NCBI GenBank assembly: GCA_050014395.1
Contig: JBEKDK010000048.1
Coordinates: forward strand, 1-22,661
DNA from: DASPOJ01 sp050014395
GTDB lineage: Bacteria; Acidobacteriota; Terriglobia; Acidiferrales; UBA7541
Length of the DNA stretch: 22,661 nt
Direction of reading: 5' to 3'
Shown here: piece after piece, positions 7,477 through 18,290 of the stretch
Layout: each line of letters opens with the position of its first letter
How positions within the stretch are numbered: the first letter of the stretch is position 1
The notes under the pieces: model-generated
Told to the model about the DNA's origin: nothing
Databases searched by the model: none
Seen by the model: only the letters and a program-made list of their open reading frames with translations
Position numbers and translations under genes: made by a program

Positions 7477-8559
7477 TCAATCGCCGGGGATGTGATCGGC
7501 GTACTTCGGCCAATCCGCCAGCAGCGCGTGAATCACGGTACTGCCGGCGGCGTAGGCCGATTCGAGCGCGGGAATGAAGCCGGGGTAGGGAGCGGTGACG
7601 GCTGCCAGCGCCGTGCCGCCGGGCGCTTGCATACAGTAATCGCTGCCGGTGCGCAGCACCATCAGGCGTTGGTAATCGGCGCGATGCATGGCCGTCAGTC
7701 GGCGCAGCGCCTCAGCCACGGCGGAATCCTCCATTTCCGTCATGACGAACGTGCCTTGGCCGTGCGTCCACAGCTTCACCCAGTCGTCGGCATACTGCGT
7801 CATGATGCGACCGCTCCAAAAGTAATCGGAGGCGTAGGAATCGCCCTTCAGCACAAACGGCGGGCGCTGCGCGTTGGGAAATCCTTGCCACGCGGCGCGC
7901 GCGGCCTGCATTTCCGGCGTGTCTTGAAGCTTGATGTTCTGCGTCAGACGGAACGCCCAATCGGCCAGGCCGGCGTTTAGCGCGTATGCGTAAATGCGAT
8001 CGGTGGCGACGAGCGGCCGGTCCGGCAGCGTGTTCGGCCGCAGCGCGCCGATGGCGAACAGGCCATACGGCCAATCGGCGGGCGCTTCGCGCGGATCGAT
8101 TTCGCGTGCCACATCGCTCACCACGTAATTCGCCCACGCCGCTGAGCCCAGCGACGCCACTTCGGGGTTCACTCCCGCGATGCCGTTCATTAACCAATAG
8201 GCGTGGGTCAGATCGAAGCGCGGATCCAAGCCCAGCGCCATCACGGACGCGCCGGCGTTCACCAGTGTCGTTCCCGTGACCATACCGATCACCGTGTGAT
8301 CCGCATTCGAGCGCAACGCGCGCACGCCGCCGGGGAAATCCAGCTTTTCATCCAGGTGCTCGCGCTCCACCCAGAATTGGAATTCGCCGGGTTGGTCGCC
8401 GGTGTCCGCCCCGCGCTCAAACGTGGCGAGAATCACGATCTTCACCGGCCACGGTTTCGTCTCCGTCTGCGCGCGCAGCGCCGGCGCGAGAGGCGCGAGC
8501 GCGAATATAAAGAGAAGGCCATAGCACAATCGGCTGAATCGCGTGGTGCACGGGGTCAC
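7477..8559 (-). CDS. Secreted NUP-family protein (purine nucleoside permease / phosphorylase-like)
   Basis: A 360-residue protein with a Sec signal peptide (basic start, then 'LCYGLLFIFALAPLAPAL', likely cleaved after ALRA). The mature part matches the NUP family, named after a Candida purine nucleoside permease: 'PVKIVILATFERGADTGD', 'YWLMNGIAGVNPEVASLGSA', 'FVMTEMEDSAVAEAL' and 'RTGSDYCMQAPGG'. It has no membrane helices after the signal peptide, so it is not a permease by itself. The 'NGIAGVNP...GSA' and 'MTEMEDSA' stretches resemble the substrate-site motifs of the nucleoside phosphorylase superfamily, suggesting a periplasmic nucleoside-binding or -cleaving protein; this is inference. 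The GTG start at 8559 has GGAGG 5 bases before it. It stands alone between AT-rich hairpin-bearing gaps. Confidence 0.85.
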   Translation of the reverse strand: MTPCTTRFSRLCYGLLFIFALAPLAPALRAQTETKPWPVKIVILATFERGADTGDQPGEFQFWVEREHLDEKLDFPGGVRALRSNADHTVIGMVTGTTLVNAGASVMALGLDPRFDLTHAYWLMNGIAGVNPEVASLGSAAWANYVVSDVAREIDPREAPADWPYGLFAIGALRPNTLPDRPLVATDRIYAYALNAGLADWAFRLTQNIKLQDTPEMQAARAAWQGFPNAQRPPFVLKGDSYASDYFWSGRIMTQYADDWVKLWTHGQGTFVMTEMEDSAVAEALRRLTAMHRADYQRLMVLRTGSDYCMQAPGGTALAAVTAPYPGFIPALESAYAAGSTVIHALLADWPKYADHIPGD

Positions 8560-8607
8560 GGCGTCCTCCGAAACGTATCCTACGGTGAGGCCGAGCTTAT
8601 CAGAATG

Positions 8608-8624
8608 ATTCCCAAATCGGGAAT
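8608..8624. repeat. Small inverted repeat upstream of the NUP-family gene
   Basis: ATTCCC (8608-8613) and GGGAAT (8619-8624) form a perfect 6-pair dyad with loop AAATC, 49 bases before the NUP-family GTG start. The 11-mer CCAAATCGGGA (8612-8622) recurs in reverse orientation at 7368-7378, on the other side of the gene. It may be an operator or part of a dispersed intergenic repeat. The 8560-8836 gap holds no other gene that I can support. Confidence 0.4.
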
Positions 8625-8836
8625 TGGCGATCTGCGATTTCCATCGAAAAGTGTGTCTTTCAGCACAGCAATGCTTTCTGGCGAAAGTTTAATATGCCGC
8701 CCTGAATTGCCACAGTTGACCCACGTTGGTTAACTCCGAAGTCGAAGTGATCGCGATTGCAGAGGAGTACTTGCCGCCGCATCTCCTTTGCGGCATCGCG
8801 CACGCCGATGAAGGGGCAGCAGCGGGGAGGCGACGC

Positions 8837-9226
8837 ATGAGACTAACTGGGAAAGAAGTGCTTTTGGTCGGACAAAGTTTTCACGGCGCCCAGTCCTTGA
8901 TGGAGCGCCTGAATGGTTGGGGGTTCCGATTCCGGGTTGCCAGCGGACTGCGAGCGGCGTCCAACCTTCTGATCGCCCACCCGGTGAATCTCGTCCTCAG
9001 CAATACGCGTCTGCCGGATGGCACGGCCTTCAGTCTGCTCCAGGTACTTAGTGGCCGGCCCGTGACAGCGTTCCTGTGTGTGCCGGTGGAGGATCCCTGC
9101 CTGTGGTTGCCCGCCATTGACGAAGGAAAAGAGTGCCTCGGTCTGCCCGCCCTTCGGCCCTCGGAGTTTGCGAGCGTGCTCGAGGAAATGTCCCGGCATC
9201 TGGCGACGCCGGAAGTGATTAATTAG
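8837..9226 (+). CDS. Stand-alone receiver-like (pseudo-receiver) protein
   Basis: A 129-residue protein with the outline of a response-regulator receiver domain and no output domain. 'KEVLLVGQSFHGAQSLMERL' corresponds to strand 1 and helix 1, but the acidic pair after strand 1 is missing. 'VNLVLSNTRLPDGTAFSLLQ' corresponds to the phosphorylation strand and the LPDG loop, yet the acceptor Asp position reads Asn and the residue before it is Ser. Near the end the usual switch Lys is not evident ('LGLPALRPSEFASVLEEM'). So it should not be phosphorylated normally and may act by protein contact. The frame is open 37 codons upstream, but the ATG at 8837 has GGGGAGG (8824-8830) 6 bases before it. Convergent with uvrC; target unknown. 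Confidence 0.78.
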   Translation: MRLTGKEVLLVGQSFHGAQSLMERLNGWGFRFRVASGLRAASNLLIAHPVNLVLSNTRLPDGTAFSLLQVLSGRPVTAFLCVPVEDPCLWLPAIDEGKECLGLPALRPSEFASVLEEMSRHLATPEVIN

Positions 9227-9328
9227 GCCGTTTTTCAGGCGTGCGCGGGCGGGTCTTCTACTCAATCGCGATCGCGGCCACGAGTCGCTCCTTGCACAAA
9301 ACCAAGACAAACAAGTATTCGTCGCGCC

Positions 9329-11146
9329 TTAATGGGAGCGGAAGTGCGCGAGGACGCGATCGGCCTGCGGGCGGGTGATGACCTTCGCCAAATCGGCAGG
9401 CGCGGCGGCGCGGACGCGGGCGACGCTGCCGAAGCGCGCGAGCAACTTTCGCGCGCTGGTTGCGCCAATGCCGGGGATTTCCTCGAGTTCGGAGTGCAGC
9501 GTGCGTTTCGCGCGGCGCTGGCGATGGAAGGTGACGCCGAAGCGATGGGTTTCATCGCGAATCTGTTGCACCAGATGCAGGATCGGCGAGTGGCGATCGA
9601 GCTTACACGGTTCGTCCTCTTGCCCTAGGACGTAGAGAATTTCTTCCTGCTTGGCGATGGCTGCGACCGGCTGATTGATGATGGCCAGCTCTTCGAGCGC
9701 GGCCGCTGCGGCGTGCAATTGGCCCAGCCCGCCATCGATTAAGATGAGATTGGGAAACGGCTTTTGCTCCTCCTGCAGGCGGCGGTAGCGGCGCGTGACG
9801 GCTTCGCGCATTGAGGCGAAATCGTCGTTGCCCCATTCACCCCTGATGATGAATTTGCGGTAATCGGATTTCTTCATGCGGCCTTCGTCCCACACGACCA
9901 TCGAAGCCACCGTGTCCGATCCCTGAATGTGCGAAATGTCGAAGCTTTCGATGCGCTCGGGCGTTTCGGATAGATTGAGCGCGTGCTCCAGCGCTTCGGC
10001 GATGGCCTTCGGGCTGGGCTTTTGCACGCGGAAGCGCTGCTCAAATGAGTGCCTCGCGTTTTTTTCGACCAGCTCGACCACGGCGCGCTTCTGTCCGCGC
10101 TGCGGCACCAGGATTTCGACGCGCGAGCGTGGCGGGCTCAGGCGCGTGGCTCGTTCGGAGAGAATTTGCTCGAGCAGTGCGCGATCCTCGAAGTCTTCGG
10201 GCACGTGAATGAATCGCGGCAGATACGCGGCGTCCAGATAAAGCTGTTTGAGCAGGGAAGGCAAAAATTCGGCCGGGTTGAATTCGACGAGGTCTTCCCA
10301 ATAAAAATCGCGCCGATCGACCACGCGCCCACCGCGAAAGTGGAACAGGTTCACGGCCACTTGCGGCGGCTCCGCGTACCAGGCGAGCGCGTCGGTGTCG
10401 TCGCCGCTGGCGGCCGCCATCTTCTGGCGCTCGTCGATTTCTTCGAGCGTGCGCAACAGATCGCGGTACTGCGCGGCTTGCTCGAAGCGTTCCTGCTCCG
10501 ACGCTTCGCCCATGCGCTGCTCCAGGCTGCGCGCCAAATCTTGCCGCCGCCCTTCCAGGAAAAGCCGCGCGTCGCGCGCGGTTTCGGCATAACGCTCGTC
10601 GGTCACCAGGCCGGGCACGCACGGGCCAAGGCAGCGGTGAATGTAATATTGCAGACACGGCCGCGGGTGCGCGCGCGTCAGATCCACCGTGCAGGACGGC
10701 ACGCGAAAACGCTTGTGTATGAAATGGACAATGCGGTACGCCAAGCTGGACGGGAAATACGGACCGAAATAAATCGAGCCATCCTTTTTCAGTCGCCGCG
10801 TGACGTACACCCGCGGGAATTTTTCAAACGCGGTGTAACGGATGTACGGATACGTCTTGTCGTCACGCAGCATCACGTTGAATTTCGGCTGGTGCTCTTT
10901 GATCAGATTGTTTTCAAGCGCCAGGGCCTCGGCTTCGTTATCGACGACGATGAATTCAACGTCGGCGATCTCGCGCACCAGCGATCCGGTTTTCGCGTCG
11001 GTCCAATGCGATTCAAGGAAATACGATTTGACGCGTTGGCGCAATTCGCGCGCTTTGCCGATGTAAAGGATTGTGCCGGTGACGTCCTTGAACAAATAGA
11101 CGCCCGGATCATCGGGAAGGCTGGCGACTTTTTCGGAAAGGTCCAT
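9329..11146 (-). CDS. uvrC: UvrABC excinuclease subunit C
   Basis: A 605-residue nuclease that makes both cuts around damaged DNA in nucleotide excision repair. The GIY-YIG domain is at the N-terminus (PGVYLF at 14-19, LYIGKA at 27-32, Arg38, and Glu78 in ALALENNLIK as the likely metal ligand), for the 3' cut. A UVR motif that contacts UvrB is near residues 190-230 ('EQERFEQAAQYRDLLRTLEE'). The RNase H-like domain for the 5' cut shows 'ESFDISHIQGSDTVASMV' and 'PNLILIDGGLGQL'. Two helix-hairpin-helix motifs end the protein ('LEEIPGIGATSARKLLARFG'). The ATG at 11146 is chosen because the family N-terminus begins there; its ribosome site is weak and an ATG 13 codons upstream is possible. uvrA lies about 4 kb away on the same strand. 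Confidence 0.96.
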   Translation of the reverse strand: MDLSEKVASLPDDPGVYLFKDVTGTILYIGKARELRQRVKSYFLESHWTDAKTGSLVREIADVEFIVVDNEAEALALENNLIKEHQPKFNVMLRDDKTYPYIRYTAFEKFPRVYVTRRLKKDGSIYFGPYFPSSLAYRIVHFIHKRFRVPSCTVDLTRAHPRPCLQYYIHRCLGPCVPGLVTDERYAETARDARLFLEGRRQDLARSLEQRMGEASEQERFEQAAQYRDLLRTLEEIDERQKMAAASGDDTDALAWYAEPPQVAVNLFHFRGGRVVDRRDFYWEDLVEFNPAEFLPSLLKQLYLDAAYLPRFIHVPEDFEDRALLEQILSERATRLSPPRSRVEILVPQRGQKRAVVELVEKNARHSFEQRFRVQKPSPKAIAEALEHALNLSETPERIESFDISHIQGSDTVASMVVWDEGRMKKSDYRKFIIRGEWGNDDFASMREAVTRRYRRLQEEQKPFPNLILIDGGLGQLHAAAAALEELAIINQPVAAIAKQEEILYVLGQEDEPCKLDRHSPILHLVQQIRDETHRFGVTFHRQRRAKRTLHSELEEIPGIGATSARKLLARFGSVARVRAAAPADLAKVITRPQADRVLAHFRSH

Positions 11147-11226
11147 AGCGCGGTAGAATCTAGAGTTCGGATGCCGCAGCCGCATGAATGTGCGCGCGGC
11201 GCAAGCTCCATGCTAGGGCAACATTG

Positions 11227-11835
11227 ATGATAGCAGAGCGAATCAAACTGTTGGTGACTGTGCGCATGCGCAAACTGCTTCGCCCAATTCTGATTTCGGC
11301 GCTGGCGCTTACGCTGGGCATCGCGTTCGGCGCGGCGCACATTGCGGCGCAACAGGCCACGCCGGACTTGGGGCCGCCCCCGCCGCCTCCGCAGGCCGCG
11401 CCACCTTCCGCTGATCAACCGCCGGCTACGCCCGACCTCGGGCCTCCTGCGCCGCCAGCGGACCCCAGCAAGGAATCGAGTTCTGCCACCACCAATGCGC
11501 CGGCCGAACCCGCAGCCCCTGCTGCGCCGGCTTTCGATCCGCTGCGCGCGCAGAAGAGCGTCGACGTGGGGCAATATTATTTGAAGAACGGCAACTATGC
11601 GGCGGCGATCGATCGTTTCAAGGAAGCCATCTCGTACCAATCGAACATGGCGCTGCCGTGGGAATTTCTGGGGCAGGCCTACGAGAAAGAGCACGAGCGC
11701 GAAGAGGCCGTCGCCGCGTACCAGAAATATCTTGCGATGATGCCCAGCGGCAAGGAACCGGACAAAGTGCGCAAAGAAGTCGCCAAGCTGCAAGCCGAAA
11801 TCGTGCACGACGCCGCCGGAAAACCCGGGAGATAG
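11227..11835 (+). CDS. Secreted proline-rich TPR protein
   Basis: About 202 residues. The N-terminus has a signal peptide or anchor (RKLLRPILISALALTLGIAF, with a likely cut near AHIAAQQ). A low-complexity Pro/Ala linker follows (roughly residues 45-105), in which the 8-residue unit ATPDLGPP occurs twice. The C-terminal half holds about two TPR units ('GQYYLKNGNYAAAIDRFKEA', 'WEFLGQAYEKEHEREEAVAA'). TPRs bind partner proteins, and the linker would let them reach out from the envelope. Two starts are possible: ATG 11227 (AGGG 9 bases before) and ATG 11266, which gives a more usual signal peptide; neither ribosome site is strong. It is divergent from uvrC. No specific function can be assigned. 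Confidence 0.82.
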   Translation: MIAERIKLLVTVRMRKLLRPILISALALTLGIAFGAAHIAAQQATPDLGPPPPPPQAAPPSADQPPATPDLGPPAPPADPSKESSSATTNAPAEPAAPAAPAFDPLRAQKSVDVGQYYLKNGNYAAAIDRFKEAISYQSNMALPWEFLGQAYEKEHEREEAVAAYQKYLAMMPSGKEPDKVRKEVAKLQAEIVHDAAGKPGR

Positions 11836-11881
11836 CAATCCAGAATAAAAATGGCGCGGAAGATATGCAGCGCGAACAACC

Positions 11882-12631
11882 TCAGCGCATACGCTTGAGA
11901 TATCGGCGCGCTCTCTCGTAGTGCTGAAAGCGTTTCTCTTCGCGGCGAAAATCCACAGAGTGTATTTCCAGTCCGCAGCGCGCCACGCGCAGCGGATGCT
12001 TCACGTGCAGCATTTCGTGGAAGAGGATCGATTCCACCACGTACCGCGGCGTGCCGGGACGATCCAGACGCGCGTTGATTACGATCAAGTCGAGCCCGGG
12101 ATCGAAGCAGCCCAGTTGGCGCCGCCACACGCGCTTGCTCCACGCCAGGCCGGGGCGATGCAGCCGCCCTTCGAAATATCGCTGATTCAATTCCGTGAAC
12201 AGCGGCGCCAAATCGTGCGTGTCTCCGCGGGCGGGCAGCGTGGGCCGGCGGGCGCGATTTTGGCGCAGCCGGCGGATGCGCCGCTCGGTTGCGGGCGCGG
12301 CGGAAAAATGCCGATAGCGATCGAGCAGTTCATGCGGCACGCGCTTGCGGTACAAGCGTCCGAGCAGCACCGCCGCCGTGGCCTCGATCACGCGAAGCGG
12401 CGCGCCGCGCAGCACGTCCGACAATCGCGCGATCGCGATCGTGCCTTCTCGCAACCGAATCGTGTGCGATAAATTCGCGTAGGGATAAAACTCCACTGAG
12501 AATTGCGGCGGCCGGCCTTGGCATCCCAGCCGCGTGAACATGCGCTGAAATGCCAGCGCTCCACCGGGCACGGTGGCGCTGCTGCGTCGAATTGCGGAGC
12601 GCGGCCGTTTGGTGATCGCGGAGTTGCTCAC
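11882..12631 (-). CDS. SprT-like zinc metalloprotease
   Basis: A 249-residue protein with the SprT-like HExxH site: His205-Glu206-Met-Leu-His209 in 'LFHEMLHVKHP', and a third likely zinc ligand, His224, in 'EIHSVDFRREEKRF'. Upstream, 'LAPLFTELNQRYFEGRL' is the typical start of the SprT domain (about residues 141-157). The 130-residue N-terminal part is of unknown function. The C-terminal four-Cys zinc ribbon of E. coli SprT is absent; only one Cys follows the active site. The eukaryotic relative Spartan cuts DNA-protein crosslinks; bacterial roles are unclear. The start is GTG at 12631, in a 4-base GTGA overlap with the upstream stop. It is the last gene of the uvrA operon. Confidence 0.82.
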   Translation of the reverse strand: MSNSAITKRPRSAIRRSSATVPGGALAFQRMFTRLGCQGRPPQFSVEFYPYANLSHTIRLREGTIAIARLSDVLRGAPLRVIEATAAVLLGRLYRKRVPHELLDRYRHFSAAPATERRIRRLRQNRARRPTLPARGDTHDLAPLFTELNQRYFEGRLHRPGLAWSKRVWRRQLGCFDPGLDLIVINARLDRPGTPRYVVESILFHEMLHVKHPLRVARCGLEIHSVDFRREEKRFQHYERARRYLKRMR

Positions 12632-13185
12632 GGTTTGCGGCGCACCGGCGCCGTCGAGTCGTCCTTGGCGGCGTCGGCGAGATCCGAAATGGCGTCGTGC
12701 GTGGCCTCGATGGCGTCGTCGAGATTCTCTTTGTAATCGTCGAGCAGCGGCGTCTTCGGTCCGAGGCTTTGCAAGTAGGTCAGGAATTCATTGGCCCGCG
12801 CGGTAAAGATTTTGATGGACTCGTGGACGTCCTGCTGTTTTTCCACGGCGATATCCACGTATCCATCGCCATCGTCGATGCAGCCGGCGTAACCATTCAG
12901 CAGGTCGTTGATGCGTTCGCCCTGCCGGCGGTCGGCGGGATCCAGGTGCGCCAGCTCGTATTGGATTTTCTTGATGCGATCGGCTGCGAATTGCACGAAT
13001 AGTTTGATTTTCGCATTCGGCGCGAAGGCATCGCGGATTTGATCCGCCTCATCGTCCGTCAAATAATCTTTTTTCTGCGGCTGCGGCTGCGGCGCGGGCA
13101 CGGGCCGAGGCATCGCGCAAACCGCGATCGGAGCGGCGAGGGCAGCGCCTAGGAGCCATCCAATAAGTTGCCGTTTGATTTGCAT
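12628..13185 (-). CDS. Small secreted helical protein of unknown function
   Basis: A 185-residue protein with a clear signal peptide (MQIKRQLIGWLLGAALAAP, cut probably before MPRPVP), then a Pro/Gln-rich stretch, then mostly amphipathic helix: 'IKLFVQFAADRIKKIQYELA', a 'DDGDGYVDIAVEKQQDVHES' segment, and an acidic helical tail (YKENLDDAIEATHDAISDL). I recognise no named family. The ATG at 13185 is decided by an AGGAGG 7 bases before it; the ATG 7 codons upstream would put that ribosome site inside the gene. It lies 22 bases after the preceding gene and overlaps the SprT-like gene by 4 bases. The C-terminal third loosely resembles the neighbouring 13208-13768 protein, so they may be paralogues. 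Confidence 0.75.
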   Translation of the reverse strand: MQIKRQLIGWLLGAALAAPIAVCAMPRPVPAPQPQPQKKDYLTDDEADQIRDAFAPNAKIKLFVQFAADRIKKIQYELAHLDPADRRQGERINDLLNGYAGCIDDGDGYVDIAVEKQQDVHESIKIFTARANEFLTYLQSLGPKTPLLDDYKENLDDAIEATHDAISDLADAAKDDSTAPVRRKP

Positions 13186-13207
13186 CGTTCGCCTCCTGTT
13201 GCTCACT

Positions 13208-13768
13208 TCATGAGGGCGGCGGATTCACGGGCGGCGCTTTTCGCGGCTGCCGCGGGAACAGCAGATCGATCAATTCATTTTGCGCGTCGGCCAAATCGGA
13301 GCGCACGTCCTTGAACCACGGATGCTTATCTGGCGGCAATGCCAAGATGATGTCATCCATTTGCCGCAGGGCTTCGCGCAGCGCGATTTGCAGCTCTATG
13401 AAACCGGCCGGATGGTTCTGGGCGCTCGCGCCGATCGCTTCGAGCGAGGCCATCGTAGCGTTGGTCTCATCGCGGAATTGCTGGAGTTGCGCGAGCGAGC
13501 CCACGTCGTCGCCGTCTTCCAGCGTTTTCCGTGCCTGCGCGAATACGCCCGGCTCGAGCTTGGCTAGCGCCTTGGCCTTGGCCACAGGATCAGCGGCATG
13601 ATCGTAAGCCGCTTGCTCCGCCGCCAGGCGCTGGGCTGCGGAGGTCACCGCCGGCGCGGGCACCGCACGCGAAGCCGCTACGGCCGGTCGCGCCAACGCT
13701 CCGCGCGCCGAAATGCAGGTTGCGGCAACCGCCAGGCAAATCGTCACGAGGCTCGCGTGCCACGACAT
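13208..13768 (-). CDS. Small secreted helical protein of unknown function
   Basis: A 186-residue protein with a signal peptide (SWHASLVTICLAVAATCISA, cut near GALARP), an Ala-rich stretch and then helices ('LAKLEPGVFAQARKTLEDGD', 'FIELQIALREALRQMDDIIL'). A 'LPPDKHPWFKDVRSDLADAQ' region leads to a Pro-rich end. No enzyme motif is visible and no named family is recognised. Its ATG follows the TAG of the TPR gene with one base between (TAGGATG), so translation is coupled. Together with the next gene it makes a pair of same-sized exported proteins between a TPR protein and a protease. A structural or chaperone-like envelope role is possible but unproven. Confidence 0.75.
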   Translation of the reverse strand: MSWHASLVTICLAVAATCISARGALARPAVAASRAVPAPAVTSAAQRLAAEQAAYDHAADPVAKAKALAKLEPGVFAQARKTLEDGDDVGSLAQLQQFRDETNATMASLEAIGASAQNHPAGFIELQIALREALRQMDDIILALPPDKHPWFKDVRSDLADAQNELIDLLFPRQPRKAPPVNPPPS

Positions 13769-13769
13769 C

Positions 13770-15091
13770 CTACTGCCTCTTTTGCTGCATCTCGCGTTTC
13801 AATGCCAGAATCCGTTGCTGCGCCTGAAAATCCTGAGTGTCGTGGCTTCCCTGATCGAGGTCGAGAAATTTCTGATAGGCCGCAACGGCATCCGGTTTCT
13901 GGTCCAGTTTATCGTAACAAGTGCCGCGCACAAACCACGCCACAGGCTTCAGCGGTTCGCGCGCAGACAGGCGATCGAGCATGGCCATCGCGCCGGGACA
14001 CGAGCCGCCGAGGTAATAAGCGTCCACCAAATCGCGCAGCGGGTCCACGGCGGTGCCATCGATCTGCAGCGCTTTTGTGAGCGCCGCCGCGGACTCCGGA
14101 TATTGGTGCAACTCGAGCAGCGAATGACCCAGCCAGGCGTACAGCTCGGCATCCCCGGGCGAAAGTGGAATCGCTTGTTGCAATGCCGCGGCGGCGTCCT
14201 TCCACTTGCTTTGTTGCATATAGATGCCGGCGCGGATTTTTAGGCTGTCTGCAATCGGCGCTGCTCCGGCGTCGGCGCGATCGAGTTCGGCAAGCGCGGC
14301 ATCCAGCTGGTTTGTCTCCATCAGCGCATAGGCGCGGTCCACGCGCGCCGCGCGATCGTCCGGGCGCAGCTTCAAATAATTCGCCAGCACGTCCGCCTGA
14401 TCGCCGTACTTTTTTTGCGCGCCGAGCGCTTGCCCCAATCCCAGTTGCGCCGGCGCCTCATCCGGCTTCAGCGCGATGGCGCGGCGGAATTCGATTTCGG
14501 CTTCCGGCGCGCGATTCAGCCGCAGCAGCGCGCGCGCCAGTCCGAAAGCGATCTCATATTCACGCGGCGAAAGCTCGGCGGCCTTGCGATACTGCGCCAC
14601 CGCTTCGTCAAGATGTCCGGTGTGTTCGAGCGCCAATCCGTAAAGGAAGCGCGGCCGGCCTTCGGTGGGCATAAGGTCCGCGGCGTGCGAAAACGCTGCG
14701 GCGGCCGCGGCCGGGTCCGTGTCGAGCAGCAGCAGCCCCAGGTTCAAGTGCGCTTCGGCCATCTTCGGATCGATCGCGATCGCGCGCTCGAATTCCGGCT
14801 TGGCATCGGCATCGTGCTTCAACTGCGCGTCGGCGTAGCCCAGCTCGAAATGCGCGTAGGCGGAATCGGGATTCTTCGCGATGTATTGCTGCAGCGGCGC
14901 GATGGCCGCGGCGTAATCGCCGCGGGCGATGGCGTCTTGCGCTTGCTTCAAGACGGCGGCGAAAGGATCGGCTTGCGTTTGCGACGCGGCCGGTTTCCTT
15001 GGCGGTGGAGTTTGCGCGCCGGCCGCCGCCGCGAATGAAATCGAATATGCGGCCGCCAGCAAAAAACACAGGGCGGCGGCGCGGTGGCTCT

Positions 15092-15095
<4 letters not shown>
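13770..15095 (-). CDS. Secreted TPR-repeat protein
   Basis: A 441-residue protein with a signal peptide (MKSHRAAALCFLLAAAYSI, cut near AAAGAQ) and then TPR units almost end to end, roughly eleven between residues 45 and 430. Clear ones are 'GDYAAAIAPLQQYIAKNPDS', 'HFELGYADAQLKHDADAKPE', 'AHLNLGLLLLDTDPAAAAAA' and 'GHLDEAVAQYRKAAELSPRE'. Such superhelices bind other proteins; no catalytic domain is attached. Two Cys (in GGSCPGAMA and RGTCYDKL) lie in the last units and could form a disulfide in the periplasm. The ATG overlaps the uvrA stop (ATGA), so it is translationally coupled to a DNA-repair gene although its product is exported. Confidence 0.88.
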
Positions 15096-18109
<3,014 letters not shown>

Positions 18110-18158
18110 CGTCGAGCCTCCCCACAGGCGCGTCTCCGGCGCTCTGCCTAAACCTAGA

Positions 18159-18187
18159 ATTATACGTCGCCGCGCAAGCCTCGGCAA
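18159..18187 (-). promoter_or_regulatory. Sigma70-type promoter for the uvrA operon
   Basis: On the minus strand a perfect -10 TATAAT (18164-18159) lies 17 bases after TTGCCG (18187-18182), which matches the -35 consensus at 4 of 6 positions. Transcription would begin near 18152, leaving a leader of about 40 bases before the TTG start at 18109. This position rules out the in-frame TTG at 18187 as the start codon. No obvious operator overlaps it. Confidence 0.7.
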
Positions 18188-18290
18188 TCCGGCCGGCCGG
18201 GGTCCGCGTTGCGGTCGGAGGCGCGCGAGATCACGCGGCAGACTTTACCCAAGATTTATGTTATAGATGGCGGTACTGAGTTAACCAGCC

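Noticed and set aside
9267..9276. Perfect palindrome CGCGATCGCG between the pseudo-receiver gene and uvrC
   Set aside because: GATCGC-rich words are common throughout this window, so a single palindrome is not a feature.
11131..11159. TAGAATC as a -10 for the TPR gene at 11227
   Set aside because: The matching -35 position (TTTCGG) agrees with the consensus at too few bases to claim a promoter.
9329..11227. Plus-strand 392-residue open frame over uvrC
   Set aside because: It is a shadow of uvrC, which has all its catalytic motifs on the minus strand.
18244..18267. Plus-strand promoter for the M48 gene (TTTACC and TATAGA)
   Set aside because: The spacer is only 12 bases, and no better -35 lies at the right distance.
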